A DNA stretch of 64,000 nucleotides from VXRN01 sp963664365 (GTDB taxonomy: Bacteria > Chloroflexota > Dehalococcoidia > Lucifugimonadales > UBA1123): assembly GCA_963664365.1 (NCBI GenBank), contig OY761144.1, positions 2,356,001-2,420,000 on the forward strand, in the 5' to 3' direction. Position 1 is the first letter of the stretch. Each line of letters begins with the position of its first letter. Shown here in pieces: positions 51,237 through 58,877 of the stretch. A model generated the notes under the pieces. That model saw only the letters and a program-made list of their open reading frames with translations, ran no database searches and had not been told where the DNA came from. The position numbers were made by a program, and so were the translations under genes.

Positions 51237-52553
51237 TCAATCATCAAGATTGGGTGTATCACCCGTGACACCTCTGGATATCAGGTCATCCACCATATCG
51301 GACTCCATGCCGATAAACCGCTCAAGTACGATCCGGCTGTGCTCTCCGAGTCTTGGCGCGGGACCGCCCAGCCTGCCGGGAGTTCGGGACAGCCTCCAGG
51401 AAACGCCCGCATGAGGATACTCGCCCGTGTCGGGATGCGTCACTTTCTGGAAGAAATTTCTTGAAACAAGGTGTGGGTGACTTGGCATCTCATGAGACTT
51501 GTACACCGGAGCGCAGGGAATGGATTTCGCCTGCGCGAGCCGCGTGATTTCGTCGGCGGTGTGGCGCTTGGTCCAGTCCGACACGATCCGGTCAAGTTCC
51601 CGGACGTTTTCGAGCCTGCTTCCGAGATCGTGGAATCTCTCGTCGGAGGCCAGTTCCGGACGGCCCATCAACTCGCATAGCGCGGCCCATTCTCCGTCGG
51701 AGCGGACCGCGATTGCTGCCCAAGAGTCGTCTCCCCTGCACGGATAGTTGTTGTGCGGCGCCATCGTGTCGCTGCGGTTGCCCTTGCGAGTCGGCAGTGA
51801 GCCGCTCATGGAGTAACGCATTACGCTGTCCGCAATCAGGCCGATTGAGGTCTCCTGTTGAGACAGGTCTATCTCCTGGCCCTCTCCGGTGCGGGCGCGG
51901 TGGTGAAGAGCTATCAGCAGCGCGGCGGTGGCCAATGCGCCGGAGAACGGGTCGGTGTGCATGACCCCGGACGTAATCGGCGGACCGTCTTCGTATCCGT
52001 GCAAGGAGGATATGCCGGACATCGGCTCGATTGTGCCGCCGTTGCCCATGTATGTCGAATAGGGTCCGGCGCAACCGTAGGCGGGCATCCGAAGCAGTAT
52101 GATCGTTGGATTCACCTCGCGCAGCGCCGGGTACTCCAGACCGAGATTCGGAAGGACTCTCGCCGAGAAGTTCTCGGCGACTATGTCAGAGATGCTGACA
52201 AGCTCGAACAGCGCGCTCTTGGCATCGTCGTCGTTCAGGTCGAGCGTTATGCCCATCTTGCCGGTGTTGACGCTGTTGTATGACGCGTTTCGGTCGAAGG
52301 GGCGCGCTCCCGGGTCGCCGTTCGGGTACACTCCGGATGTGTGCGGAGGGTAGCCGCCGCGCCAGGGGTCGATTCTGTCCAGAGACTCAATCTGAATGAC
52401 CTCGGCGCCCACGTCGGCGAGCAGCCGCGTGGTGAAGGCGCCGGCCCAAGCCTGGGTCAGGACCGTGGCGCGGACGTGTTCTAGGGGAAGTCTCTGCGCC
52501 AACTCAGAAGACCTCCGCGTTGTGCTGTCCTCTAGTTGGAGTGGGACGGTCAT
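51237..52553 (-). CDS. CaiB/BaiF (family III) CoA transferase 1
   Basis: A 438-residue protein. RLLADVGAEVIQIESLDRID, GKMGITLDLNDDDAKSALFE and GALATAALLIALHHRARTGE, then GQEIDLSQQE, define family III CoA transferases, which move CoA between carboxylic acids through an aspartyl intermediate. In the usual catalytic segment this protein reads MGNGGTIEPMSG, with Glu rather than an obvious Asp. Its first 50 bases overlap the preceding transferase gene, so the two are coupled and may form a heteromer. Confidence 0.88.
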   Translation of the reverse strand: MTVPLQLEDSTTRRSSELAQRLPLEHVRATVLTQAWAGAFTTRLLADVGAEVIQIESLDRIDPWRGGYPPHTSGVYPNGDPGARPFDRNASYNSVNTGKMGITLDLNDDDAKSALFELVSISDIVAENFSARVLPNLGLEYPALREVNPTIILLRMPAYGCAGPYSTYMGNGGTIEPMSGISSLHGYEDGPPITSGVMHTDPFSGALATAALLIALHHRARTGEGQEIDLSQQETSIGLIADSVMRYSMSGSLPTRKGNRSDTMAPHNNYPCRGDDSWAAIAVRSDGEWAALCELMGRPELASDERFHDLGSRLENVRELDRIVSDWTKRHTADEITRLAQAKSIPCAPVYKSHEMPSHPHLVSRNFFQKVTHPDTGEYPHAGVSWRLSRTPGRLGGPAPRLGEHSRIVLERFIGMESDMVDDLISRGVTGDTPNLDD

Positions 52554-53616
52554 TGACGGCTGGCGTCCGGCTCATCCTGAAAGGCGCGCCGGGAAGCTGT
52601 ATCTCCGTCCCGTCCGGCAGCGGCGCAGTGGTGAAGAATCCGCGCTCCATGAGGTGAGGGTCGTTCAGCAGGTGCGACACGTCTTGGGTCATTCCAATCA
52701 GGATTCGCAGCGGCGCGAGGGCGTGGAACAGTTCCTCCATTGTGTGCTTGGCTAGGTGAGGCTGAAGCTTCGCCTCTATCTCGTGCGCGAGGCTAAGGCG
52801 GTCGGCGGTGGTGGCGTATCTTGGATCGTAGGCGGTCTCGGGGTCGTCGAAGAACAGCCACATATACTCCCAGGTAGCGTCGTGCCGGACGTTCAGGGAG
52901 ACGAAACCGTCCTTGCAGGGCAGGAGCGGAACGAAACCTCGCTCCCGGGACTTCCCCAGGTGCATCGCGCCCAGTATTTGGGACGTGAACATCGACACGG
53001 CGGCCTCGAACTCCGAGACCTCGACGTACTGGCCGCGGCCTGTGACGTCGCGGTTGGCAAGCGAGGTCATCGCGCCGAGGAAAGCGCACGCGCCGGCCTG
53101 GAATGCCGACTCGTGTCCGGGCTGCTTCAGCGGCTCACGTTCCGGCGACCCATTGGCGTAGCTCTGGCCTGATACCGCGTGCTGAACGAGTTCTGTGGCG
53201 GCATAGTCACGCCAGGGGCCGGTCTGACCGAACGGCGTGACCGAGACATGAACCAGACCGGGGTTGCGGATCTCAAGAGATTCATAGTCGAATCCCAGCG
53301 CGTCCATGCGCCCCGGAGGAAACGACTCTATAAGCACGTCTGCCTCAGCAAACAGGTCGGCGGCCAGGGCGCGGCCTGCCTCGGACTCGATATCGAGCGT
53401 GACGCCGCGCTTGCCGCCGTTAAGGTAGATAAACATCCCGCTGGCCTCGGGATCAGGCCGGTCGTCAGGGAACGGTCCGAGCGAGCGCGAGTCGTCTCCG
53501 GCCGGAGGTTCGACCTTGACGACGTCCGCGCCGAAGTCGGCGAACATCTTGGAGCAGAACGGGCCGGCGACGCCGGTGGACAGGTCGATGACCCTCAGGT
53601 CTGACAAAGCGTTCAT
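52504..53616 (-). CDS. CaiB/BaiF (family III) CoA transferase 2
   Basis: A 370-residue transferase beginning LSDLRVIDLSTGVAGPFCSK, then MFADFGADVVKVEPPAGDDS, the classical N-terminus. The catalytic-segment equivalent is YAATELVQHAVSG, again with Glu. TSLANRDVTGRGQYVEVSEF follows. It sits 24 bases after the crotonase stop. The order crotonase, transferase 2, transferase 1 suggests a pathway activating and hydrating a carboxylic acid. Confidence 0.9.
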   Translation of the reverse strand: MNALSDLRVIDLSTGVAGPFCSKMFADFGADVVKVEPPAGDDSRSLGPFPDDRPDPEASGMFIYLNGGKRGVTLDIESEAGRALAADLFAEADVLIESFPPGRMDALGFDYESLEIRNPGLVHVSVTPFGQTGPWRDYAATELVQHAVSGQSYANGSPEREPLKQPGHESAFQAGACAFLGAMTSLANRDVTGRGQYVEVSEFEAAVSMFTSQILGAMHLGKSRERGFVPLLPCKDGFVSLNVRHDATWEYMWLFFDDPETAYDPRYATTADRLSLAHEIEAKLQPHLAKHTMEELFHALAPLRILIGMTQDVSHLLNDPHLMERGFFTTAPLPDGTEIQLPGAPFRMSRTPAVNDRPTPTRGQHNAEVF

Positions 53617-53640
53617 CTGAATATCTGCGCGTACAGTCGG

Positions 53641-54477
53641 CTAACGCTGGTCGCCAAAGCGCTCGTCCCTCTCCTTCGCGCGTTCCGATCCCAGGCCGCG
53701 CTCGAACACGTCCGGGCCGTCGCGCTCCCGCCGGTAGGCCACGGAGAGGGCGTGGGTCTGGAACGCGGCGGTCACCGCCGATCGGTATCCCATCTCGTCC
53801 TGCATCCTGTTGACGGAGAACTTGGATATTCTGAGCGCGAACGGGTCCTGCAAGGCGATGCGCTGGGCAAGGCTCATCGTCTCCTCTTCGAGCTTGTCGC
53901 GCGGGACGACGCGGTTGACGAGTCCGAGCCGCTGCGCCTCGCGCGCGTCTATCCAGTCGCCTGTGAACAGGTACTCCTTGGCCTTGCGAAAGCCGATCTC
54001 CCAGGGGAGGCTCGCAAGCTGGACGTGCGGCCCGCCCCAACGGACGGTGCGGTCGGAGAAGCGCGCGTCGTCGGACGCGACGATCAGGTCGCACGCGGTG
54101 GCGAGAATCAGGCCGCCCATGATGCAGTATCCCTGCACCTGGGCGATCGTCGGCTTCGGGACTTCGCGCCAGCGCAGGGAGCTTTCGAGGTGCTGGTTCC
54201 AGCCCCGTTGGTAGGCGCCCGGAATTCCGGGTGGATAGGGGCGCCGCTCCCTGTCGGCCTTCTCCTGCGGACTGCCGAGGTCGTGGCCGGATGAGAAGTG
54301 GTCGCCCGCCCCGGCGACTATGATGGCGCGCACCGATTCGTCGTCAACGGCGTTCATGAGCGCGTCGTCGAACTCCTCGAGCATGACGCGGCTCTGAGCG
54401 TTACGCACCTCCGGGCGGTTCACCGTTATCTTCAGCACGGGGCCGGTCCGGTCTAGCAGCAGGTTCTCATAAGTCAT
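53641..54477 (-). CDS. enoyl-CoA hydratase/isomerase (crotonase) family
   Basis: A 278-residue crotonase. VNRPEVRNAQSRVMLEEFDD, AGAGDHFSSGHDLGSP (first oxyanion region) and PTIAQVQGYCIMGGLILATA, then CDLIVASDDARF (second oxyanion region), are canonical. It acts on acyl-CoA; hydratase against isomerase or hydrolase cannot be told apart. First gene of the CoA-transferase operon. Confidence 0.9.
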   Translation of the reverse strand: MTYENLLLDRTGPVLKITVNRPEVRNAQSRVMLEEFDDALMNAVDDESVRAIIVAGAGDHFSSGHDLGSPQEKADRERRPYPPGIPGAYQRGWNQHLESSLRWREVPKPTIAQVQGYCIMGGLILATACDLIVASDDARFSDRTVRWGGPHVQLASLPWEIGFRKAKEYLFTGDWIDAREAQRLGLVNRVVPRDKLEEETMSLAQRIALQDPFALRISKFSVNRMQDEMGYRSAVTAAFQTHALSVAYRRERDGPDVFERGLGSERAKERDERFGDQR

Positions 54478-54527
54478 GGCGCAGGTTCCTGAGGTTGGAG
54501 ATTCGTCTGGCGTCGCGTCTGATTATG

Positions 54528-54677
54528 TCAGATGGCGGCCGAAATCCCAAACCGGGGCGAGGAAGCGCGCGCGGTCGGGCCGCGCAGGTTCTGGGGCAGC
54601 GACATGATATGGGATGTTACGGCGTTCACGCGGGGGACGCCGGTGAGGGTGGTGAGGATATCGGTGTCTATGGACAT
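54528..54677 (-). CDS. possible 49-residue protein coupled to the helical-module gene
   Basis: The ATG overlaps the stop of the preceding gene (TAATG). It encodes MSIDTDILTTLTGVPRVNAV, TSHIMSLPQNLRG and so on. The overlap is suggestive of coupling, but there is no recognised domain and only a weak GGAAA upstream. Confidence 0.3.
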   Translation of the reverse strand: MSIDTDILTTLTGVPRVNAVTSHIMSLPQNLRGPTARASSPRFGISAAI

Positions 54678-55552
54678 TATGTTTCCGGAGGGATGTCGTC
54701 TTGGTCTTCGGAGTGGGACGGATAGATTTGGGCGAGTTTCTTGCGTCTGCGTTCTTCGACGGCGGGCCATGCCTTCCGGCGCTCGGCCTGAAGGTCGAGT
54801 TGGGCCATGAACTTGGCGGCCACTTCCTCGGCGTAGGGCAATACGACCTCTTTGGGCGCCCAATTGTACATGGGCTTGAAGGGGTCGTATTCCACATCGT
54901 CTATGATACCCTCGTCCTCCATACGCTTGACCTCGTTGACGGCCGCGACCCAGTCGGGGTCCGGGACGAACTCCTCGTCGGAGTCGTCGTCCGGGTCGGT
55001 CTGGGCGGCTGCGCTTGGGTTGGCCGCGAGGGATCGGTTGAGCAGCATGACCGAGGCCCTGCGCCGGTGATGGTCGGTAATCTTTGGGTCGTCTTCGGCC
55101 CGGGCGATTTCGAGCAGGATGTCTCGGAGGGCATATCCGTTGTTGGTGATTTCCAGGATGTGTTTTTGGAGTGAATAGTGGATAGTGGATGGTGGCGAGT
55201 CTTTAGTGGATGGTGGATTGTGGATAGTAGGAGGTGGGCCGAAGGTGTCGTTTAGGGCGTGTTTGATTTGGGTTACGGGTCTGGGGTTGTCAGAATCAGG
55301 ATTTACGGGATGGGAGGATTGGCCGGATGAGGTTGGGTCCGGGTCGGAGTTAAGGGGCTGCTTGGGCGCTTTGCCTAGTCCGCGGTCCATGAGTTCGGCT
55401 GTCGCTGAGATGCGTTCGTTGGTCGCGGTGTCGCCGTCTTTGTTCTGGGCGATGCCGTATAGGATCTCGATGAGTTCGAGACCGTTGTTGGTGACTTCGA
55501 GGATGGAGTTGGCGAAGTCGATGGCCGGGTTCGATGGTGTCTGTTGGGACAT
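54677..55552 (-). CDS. helical-module protein with two terminase-small-subunit-like repeats (paralogue)
   Basis: A 291-residue paralogue of the 2-kb gene. Module 1 (about 13-61) ends ATAELMDRGLGKAPKQP. Module 2 (about 129-176) reads HILEITNNGYALRDILLEIA and ends ASVMLLNRSLA. The linker is encoded partly by dispersed repeats: 55,287-55,330 (TGTCAGAATCAGGATTTACG type) and the GTGGATAGTGGATGG stretch at about 55,176-55,228. The C-terminus is charged and helical. It has a TTGACA-N18-TATACT promoter. DNA binding is inferred from the DUF5681-like pattern. Confidence 0.6.
   Translation of the reverse strand: MSQQTPSNPAIDFANSILEVTNNGLELIEILYGIAQNKDGDTATNERISATAELMDRGLGKAPKQPLNSDPDPTSSGQSSHPVNPDSDNPRPVTQIKHALNDTFGPPPTIHNPPSTKDSPPSTIHYSLQKHILEITNNGYALRDILLEIARAEDDPKITDHHRRRASVMLLNRSLAANPSAAAQTDPDDDSDEEFVPDPDWVAAVNEVKRMEDEGIIDDVEYDPFKPMYNWAPKEVVLPYAEEVAAKFMAQLDLQAERRKAWPAVEERRRKKLAQIYPSHSEDQDDIPPET
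55287..55330. repeat. dispersed repeat (TGTCAGAATCAGGATTT type) inside a CDS
   Basis: The same repeat as at 18,843, 19,756, 55,769 and 55,925 is read here in frame in the linker of the 291-residue protein. Confidence 0.75.
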
Positions 55553-55622
55553 TGGAGTTTTTAGTTTTTGGTTTTGAGTTTTGAGTGGTTGGTGGTACTA
55601 GAGCGCTGCCGTACAGTAGTTC

Positions 55623-55652
55623 AGTATAGGGGAGTGCGAGAACGGATGTCAA
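55623..55652 (-). promoter_or_regulatory. TTGACA-N18-TATACT promoter
   Basis: CCCC-TTGACA (55,647-55,652) and TATACT (55,623-55,628) are 18 bases apart, upstream of the 291-residue gene. It is the closest to consensus of the four related promoters. Confidence 0.75.
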
Positions 55653-55681
55653 GGGGTCGGAAGGGGGATTTTGGGGATTGG

Positions 55682-55960
55682 GTATTATCCACGAAGGACA
55701 CGAAGGGGCACTAAGGGTTGTCTGAACTGTGATTTTTGTGATTGGGGTGATTTCGCTGATTGGGGTCGTCAGAAGCAGGATTTACGGGATTGGAGGATTG
55801 GCAGGATGGGAATGTCTGAACTGTGATTTTTGTGATTGGGGTATTATCCACGAAGGACACGAAGGGTCACTAAGGGTTGTCTGAACTGTGATTTTTGTGA
55901 TTGGGGTGATTTCGCTGATTGGGGTTGTCAGAAGCAGGATTTACGGGATGGGGGGATGTT
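55682..55960. repeat. tandem composite repeat, 159-bp period
   Basis: GTATTATCCACGAAGGACAC begins at 55,682 and again at 55,841. Each is followed by a CACTAAGGGTTGTCTGAACT segment, then TGATTTCGCTGATTGGGG, then GTCAGAAGCAGGATTTACGG. Three separate dispersed-repeat types are thus joined in fixed order and duplicated. Confidence 0.88.
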
Positions 55961-56159
55961 CAGGGATTTTAGATTCCTCGCTGCGCTCGGAATGACAGAG
56001 AGAGGGGCTTGGAATGACAGAGAGGGGGGATGTTCGCGCTTTGGTGGCGCGCTTACTAAAGTGGGGCAGGCTCCGAGGAAGCCGTCCACGTGGCTAAGGA
56101 ACTCATAGGGCAGGCAGTGTGGTATGCTGACGCCGTTCATTCTAATCTGGGAGAAGAAG

Positions 56160-56549
56160 ATGCTCACCAACGCGACGTTCAAGATCGTAGGCTGGGACGA
56201 GGAGCCTTTCGACGAACCGGAAGACGGGCCGAAGCTGACCCGGGCGCATATAACGAGGACTTTCCACGGCGATCTGTCCGGGACGGGCAACCTCATGTAC
56301 GTAATGGCGTACCTCGACAGTGAGAGCGCCACGTTCTCAGGATTCGAGAAGGTTGTGGGCAGCTTAGGTGGGCGGACAGGCAGTTTCGTGCTACGGCACA
56401 CGGGGTCTTACGACGGAGAGAAGGCCACGTCGGAGTACGAGGTGGTAGCAGGATCAGGCACCGACGAACTGGCAGGGCTTTCAGGAACCGGCGGGTTCTC
56501 TGCCGGACACGCCGAGGAGCACGACATGACGCTGGACTACGAAGTGTAA
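56160..56549 (+). CDS. DUF3224 family protein
   Basis: A 129-residue beta-barrel protein (allene-oxide-cyclase-like fold). LTRAHITRTFHGDLSGTGNL, SLGGRTGSFVLRHTGSYDGE and VVAGSGTDELAGLSGTGGF match DUF3224. ATG 56,160 follows GGGAGAAG; TATGCT at about 56,123 may be the -10. The function of the family is unknown. Confidence 0.85.
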   Translation: MLTNATFKIVGWDEEPFDEPEDGPKLTRAHITRTFHGDLSGTGNLMYVMAYLDSESATFSGFEKVVGSLGGRTGSFVLRHTGSYDGEKATSEYEVVAGSGTDELAGLSGTGGFSAGHAEEHDMTLDYEV

Positions 56550-56629
56550 CTCGCCGCCGACCTACCCTACTCAAGCCTGGCGTCTATGGCAGGGCAATCG
56601 CATTTAGAGTCGGCGCCGTACACCGTCAA

Positions 56630-56660
56630 CCGTCATTCCGGCGAAGGCGGGAATCCAGAG
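56630..56660. repeat. dispersed repeat supplying the aroD stop codon
   Basis: CGTCATTCCGGCGAAGGCGG, then GAATCCAG. This short element is scattered in many bacterial genomes. On the minus strand its GGAATGACG provides the in-frame TGA of the aroD fusion. Confidence 0.65.
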
Positions 56661-57700
56661 GTATGGGCGAGAGGCCCTATCGAGAAAGCCCGCTCCCTAT
56701 CAGCCTCCCATGTGCCAACCAATCTCCCGTCATCTCTGCGAGTGATTAGGTTGACGCGGTTCGACGGGTGGGCTGAAGCGACTTCGTCCAGGGCGTCGGA
56801 GACCTGGGTTCGAAGAGACGCTTCTACCAGGTAGCCCTGGACGTCTAGGCGGCGGTACGCGGCGATTACTTCGGCGGGCGACACGTCTCCATCCGCCGGG
56901 ACTTTGAACGGGACCCAGACGCCATCGACCCCCGACCGTCGTGTCTCGTCGTTGAGCGAGCGGAGTCGAGAATCGGATGGCTGCGCTGAGTCCAGCACGC
57001 CGAACACTTTCGTATCCGGGCCGATGCGGTGGGCGTGGTAAATCTCTCGCATGTCGGTGACGGATAGTTGGCCCGGCGCTACGGCTTCGTCTTGGTCGAG
57101 CGAGGCGTATGTCAACACGCATGACTCGTATCGAAGCGACAGGATTCTGCTGATCAGTCCGTACTCTCCCATCGCGATCGCGATGGCGGGCATCGGCGAT
57201 TCGCCCAGCGCTTCCAATACGCTGAGGCTGTCGAGGACGGAGCGGGGCATCCCGGCGGACTTGACCACGTCGGCCCCCTTTGCGGAGAGGCCGCGGTGAA
57301 GCCGGGGCAGGTCCGGCGGCATCGCGCTGAAGTCGTGCTGAGAGACGATCAACCTCGTCTCCCCCCGGTCGCCTATCAGGTGGACGGCGTCATGCTCGAT
57401 GTCCACGAACTCGGCCCCAAGCGAGATCGCCTCGAGCAGCGGCCTGACCCGCTCCCGTTCACTGCCGCGAAAGCCGCCGCCCTCGCGTTCGGCGCGGTTG
57501 GTGACTATCACAGGGCAGGAGCGGTCGGCGAGAATCCGCGGCAGGTCGTACTCCGGCATGAGGTCGAGACGGAGTTCGGCGACGTCGGCCTGCTCAGAGA
57601 CCTCTCGCAGCGCCGCTATCGCATCTTTCGTCGAGTCCGGCGCCAGCGCGACGCCGATCATGCGCCGCCGCTGCCCCGCGTTTGTTTTCCTGACTTTCAT
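56633..57700 (-). CDS. aroD: 3-dehydroquinate dehydratase type I fused to a truncated shikimate-dehydrogenase N-domain
   Basis: A 355-residue protein. Residues about 13-235 are type I DHQ dehydratase: ELRLDLMP, VIVTNRAEREGGGF, IVSQHDFSAMP (catalytic His), DVVKSAG (Schiff-base Lys) and APGQLSV. Residues about 236-345 resemble the AroE substrate domain (DTKVFGVLDSAQPSDSRLRS; VDGVWVPFKV; DGRLVGTWEAD), but the catalytic Lys region is degenerate and the NADP domain is missing. The last codons and the stop (SGFPPSPE) come from a dispersed CATTCCGGCGAAGGCGGGAA repeat. DHQ dehydratase activity of the shikimate pathway is likely. Confidence 0.8.
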   Translation of the reverse strand: MKVRKTNAGQRRRMIGVALAPDSTKDAIAALREVSEQADVAELRLDLMPEYDLPRILADRSCPVIVTNRAEREGGGFRGSERERVRPLLEAISLGAEFVDIEHDAVHLIGDRGETRLIVSQHDFSAMPPDLPRLHRGLSAKGADVVKSAGMPRSVLDSLSVLEALGESPMPAIAIAMGEYGLISRILSLRYESCVLTYASLDQDEAVAPGQLSVTDMREIYHAHRIGPDTKVFGVLDSAQPSDSRLRSLNDETRRSGVDGVWVPFKVPADGDVSPAEVIAAYRRLDVQGYLVEASLRTQVSDALDEVASAHPSNRVNLITRRDDGRLVGTWEADRERAFSIGPLAHTSGFPPSPE

Positions 57701-57788
57701 GGGCTGATGGTAGGGCGGCTGATTCCGGATTGCAACGCTTTCCTTGACACCGCCGCCCGGTGAACCTACTATGAATAGTGCTAAACGC

Positions 57789-57864
57789 GCCGAGGTAGCT
57801 CAGTTGGTAGAGCACAGCGCTGAAAACGCTGGTGTCGTCAGTTCGATTCTGACCCTCGGCACCA
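57789..57864 (+). tRNA. tRNA-Phe (GAA)
   Basis: A 76-base cloverleaf. The acceptor stem is GCCGAGG/CCTCGGC. The D arm GCTCAGTTGGTAGAGC, anticodon loop CTGAAAA closed by CAGCG/CGCTG and T loop TTCGATT are all present. CCA is encoded. Confidence 0.97.
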
Positions 57865-57894
57865 AGATTTCCTATCCTCTCAGACGGCAGACGA

Positions 57895-57969
57895 GCGGGA
57901 GTAGCTCAGTGGTAGAGCACTTCCTTGCCAAGGAAGGGGTCGGGGGTTCGAATCCCCTCTCCCGCTCCA
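57895..57969 (+). tRNA. tRNA-Gly (GCC)
   Basis: A 75-base cloverleaf. The acceptor stem is GCGGGAG/CTCCCGC. The anticodon loop TTGCCAA is closed by CTTCC/GGAAG, and the T loop is TTCGAAT. CCA is encoded. It lies 30 bases after tRNA-Phe. Confidence 0.97.
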
Positions 57970-58014
57970 GTCACCTCAGCATCCCCCCATCACGCGAATC
58001 GTGATTCCGACTCG

Positions 58015-58806
58015 TCACAAAGCGGTGTAGCCGCCGTCGACCAGCATCGGCGCGCCCGTGACGAAAGAGGACTCGTCCGAGGCCAGGAACAGGGCGGCAT
58101 TCGCGATCTCTTCCGGCTCGGCAAACCGGCCCAGCGGATATCGCTCCTCCAGCCGCTCCGTTATTTCCGGGTTGTCCGTAATCGACCGGATCAGGTTGGT
58201 TTTGACGTGTCCGGGGCAGATGCAGTTGACCCTGATGTTGTCTCTGCCGTACTGGATGGCCAGGTTCTTGGTCAGTTGGACTACGCCGCCCTTGGATGGC
58301 ACGTAGGGATCGAACCCGCTGCCCAGCCCAATCGGAGCGCCAACGACGCCGTTGATCGACGAGATGTTGATTATCGACCCGCCGCCGTTTTCTCGCATCT
58401 GCTGAATCGCGAGCCAGCAGATTAAGTATGTGCCTCCAAGATTGATCTCCACCACCCGGTTGTACAGCGCGGCCGTGCGTTCAAAACGATCCTCTGGTAC
58501 AGAGTCCCCAAGGATTGCCGTATCGGAAATTACCCCCGCGCTGTTCAGCACAACGTCGATGCTGCCGTAGGCCTCGACAGTAGAATCGACCATTCGCTTT
58601 GCGTCGTTAGTATCGGAGACATCGCCCGAGATAGCGGTCGCCTCACCGCCTGCCGCCTTGATCTCCTGAACAGTGTCATCCGAGCCGGCTTGGTTAAGGT
58701 CTGAGACAACGACCTTTGCTCCCTCCCGCCCGAACACGAGCGCAGACGCCCGCCCGATTCCGGACGCTCCGCCGGTTACAAGGGCCACTTTGTTTTCTAG
58801 CCGCAT
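58015..58806 (-). CDS. SDR family oxidoreductase
   Basis: A 263-residue classical SDR. VTGGASGIGRASALVFGREG is the cofactor loop, VVLNSAGVISDTA the NNAG equivalent with Ser in place of Ala-Asn spacing, INISSINGVVG the Ser region and YVPSKGGV the YxxxK pair. FVTGAPMLVDGGYTAL closes the protein. AGGAGG precedes ATG 58,806; the longer frame upstream is not supported. The substrate is unknown. Confidence 0.9.
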   Translation of the reverse strand: MRLENKVALVTGGASGIGRASALVFGREGAKVVVSDLNQAGSDDTVQEIKAAGGEATAISGDVSDTNDAKRMVDSTVEAYGSIDVVLNSAGVISDTAILGDSVPEDRFERTAALYNRVVEINLGGTYLICWLAIQQMRENGGGSIINISSINGVVGAPIGLGSGFDPYVPSKGGVVQLTKNLAIQYGRDNIRVNCICPGHVKTNLIRSITDNPEITERLEERYPLGRFAEPEEIANAALFLASDESSFVTGAPMLVDGGYTAL

Positions 58807-58840
58807 GGGTCTGAACCTCCTCTTTCTGTCACCAGATGGT

Positions 58841-58866
58841 GGGCGCCCACGAGGGACGCCCCTACG
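58841..58866. repeat. GGGCGCCCACGAGGGACGCC repeat
   Basis: The same sequence, with slight changes, forms the palindromic leader of both lipoprotein operons (about 27,390-27,435 and 40,165-40,215). Confidence 0.6.
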
Positions 58867-58877
58867 CTTGAATATCG

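Larger units (their letters stand above)
55553..56159. repeat. intergenic repeat cluster
   Basis: About 600 bases without a gene. After the promoter come two copies of a composite unit with a 159-base period (next entry). Then come TTCCTCGCTGCGCTCGGAAT and two GGAATGACAGAGAG repeats, ending shortly before the DUF3224 gene's TATGCT. Confidence 0.8.
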
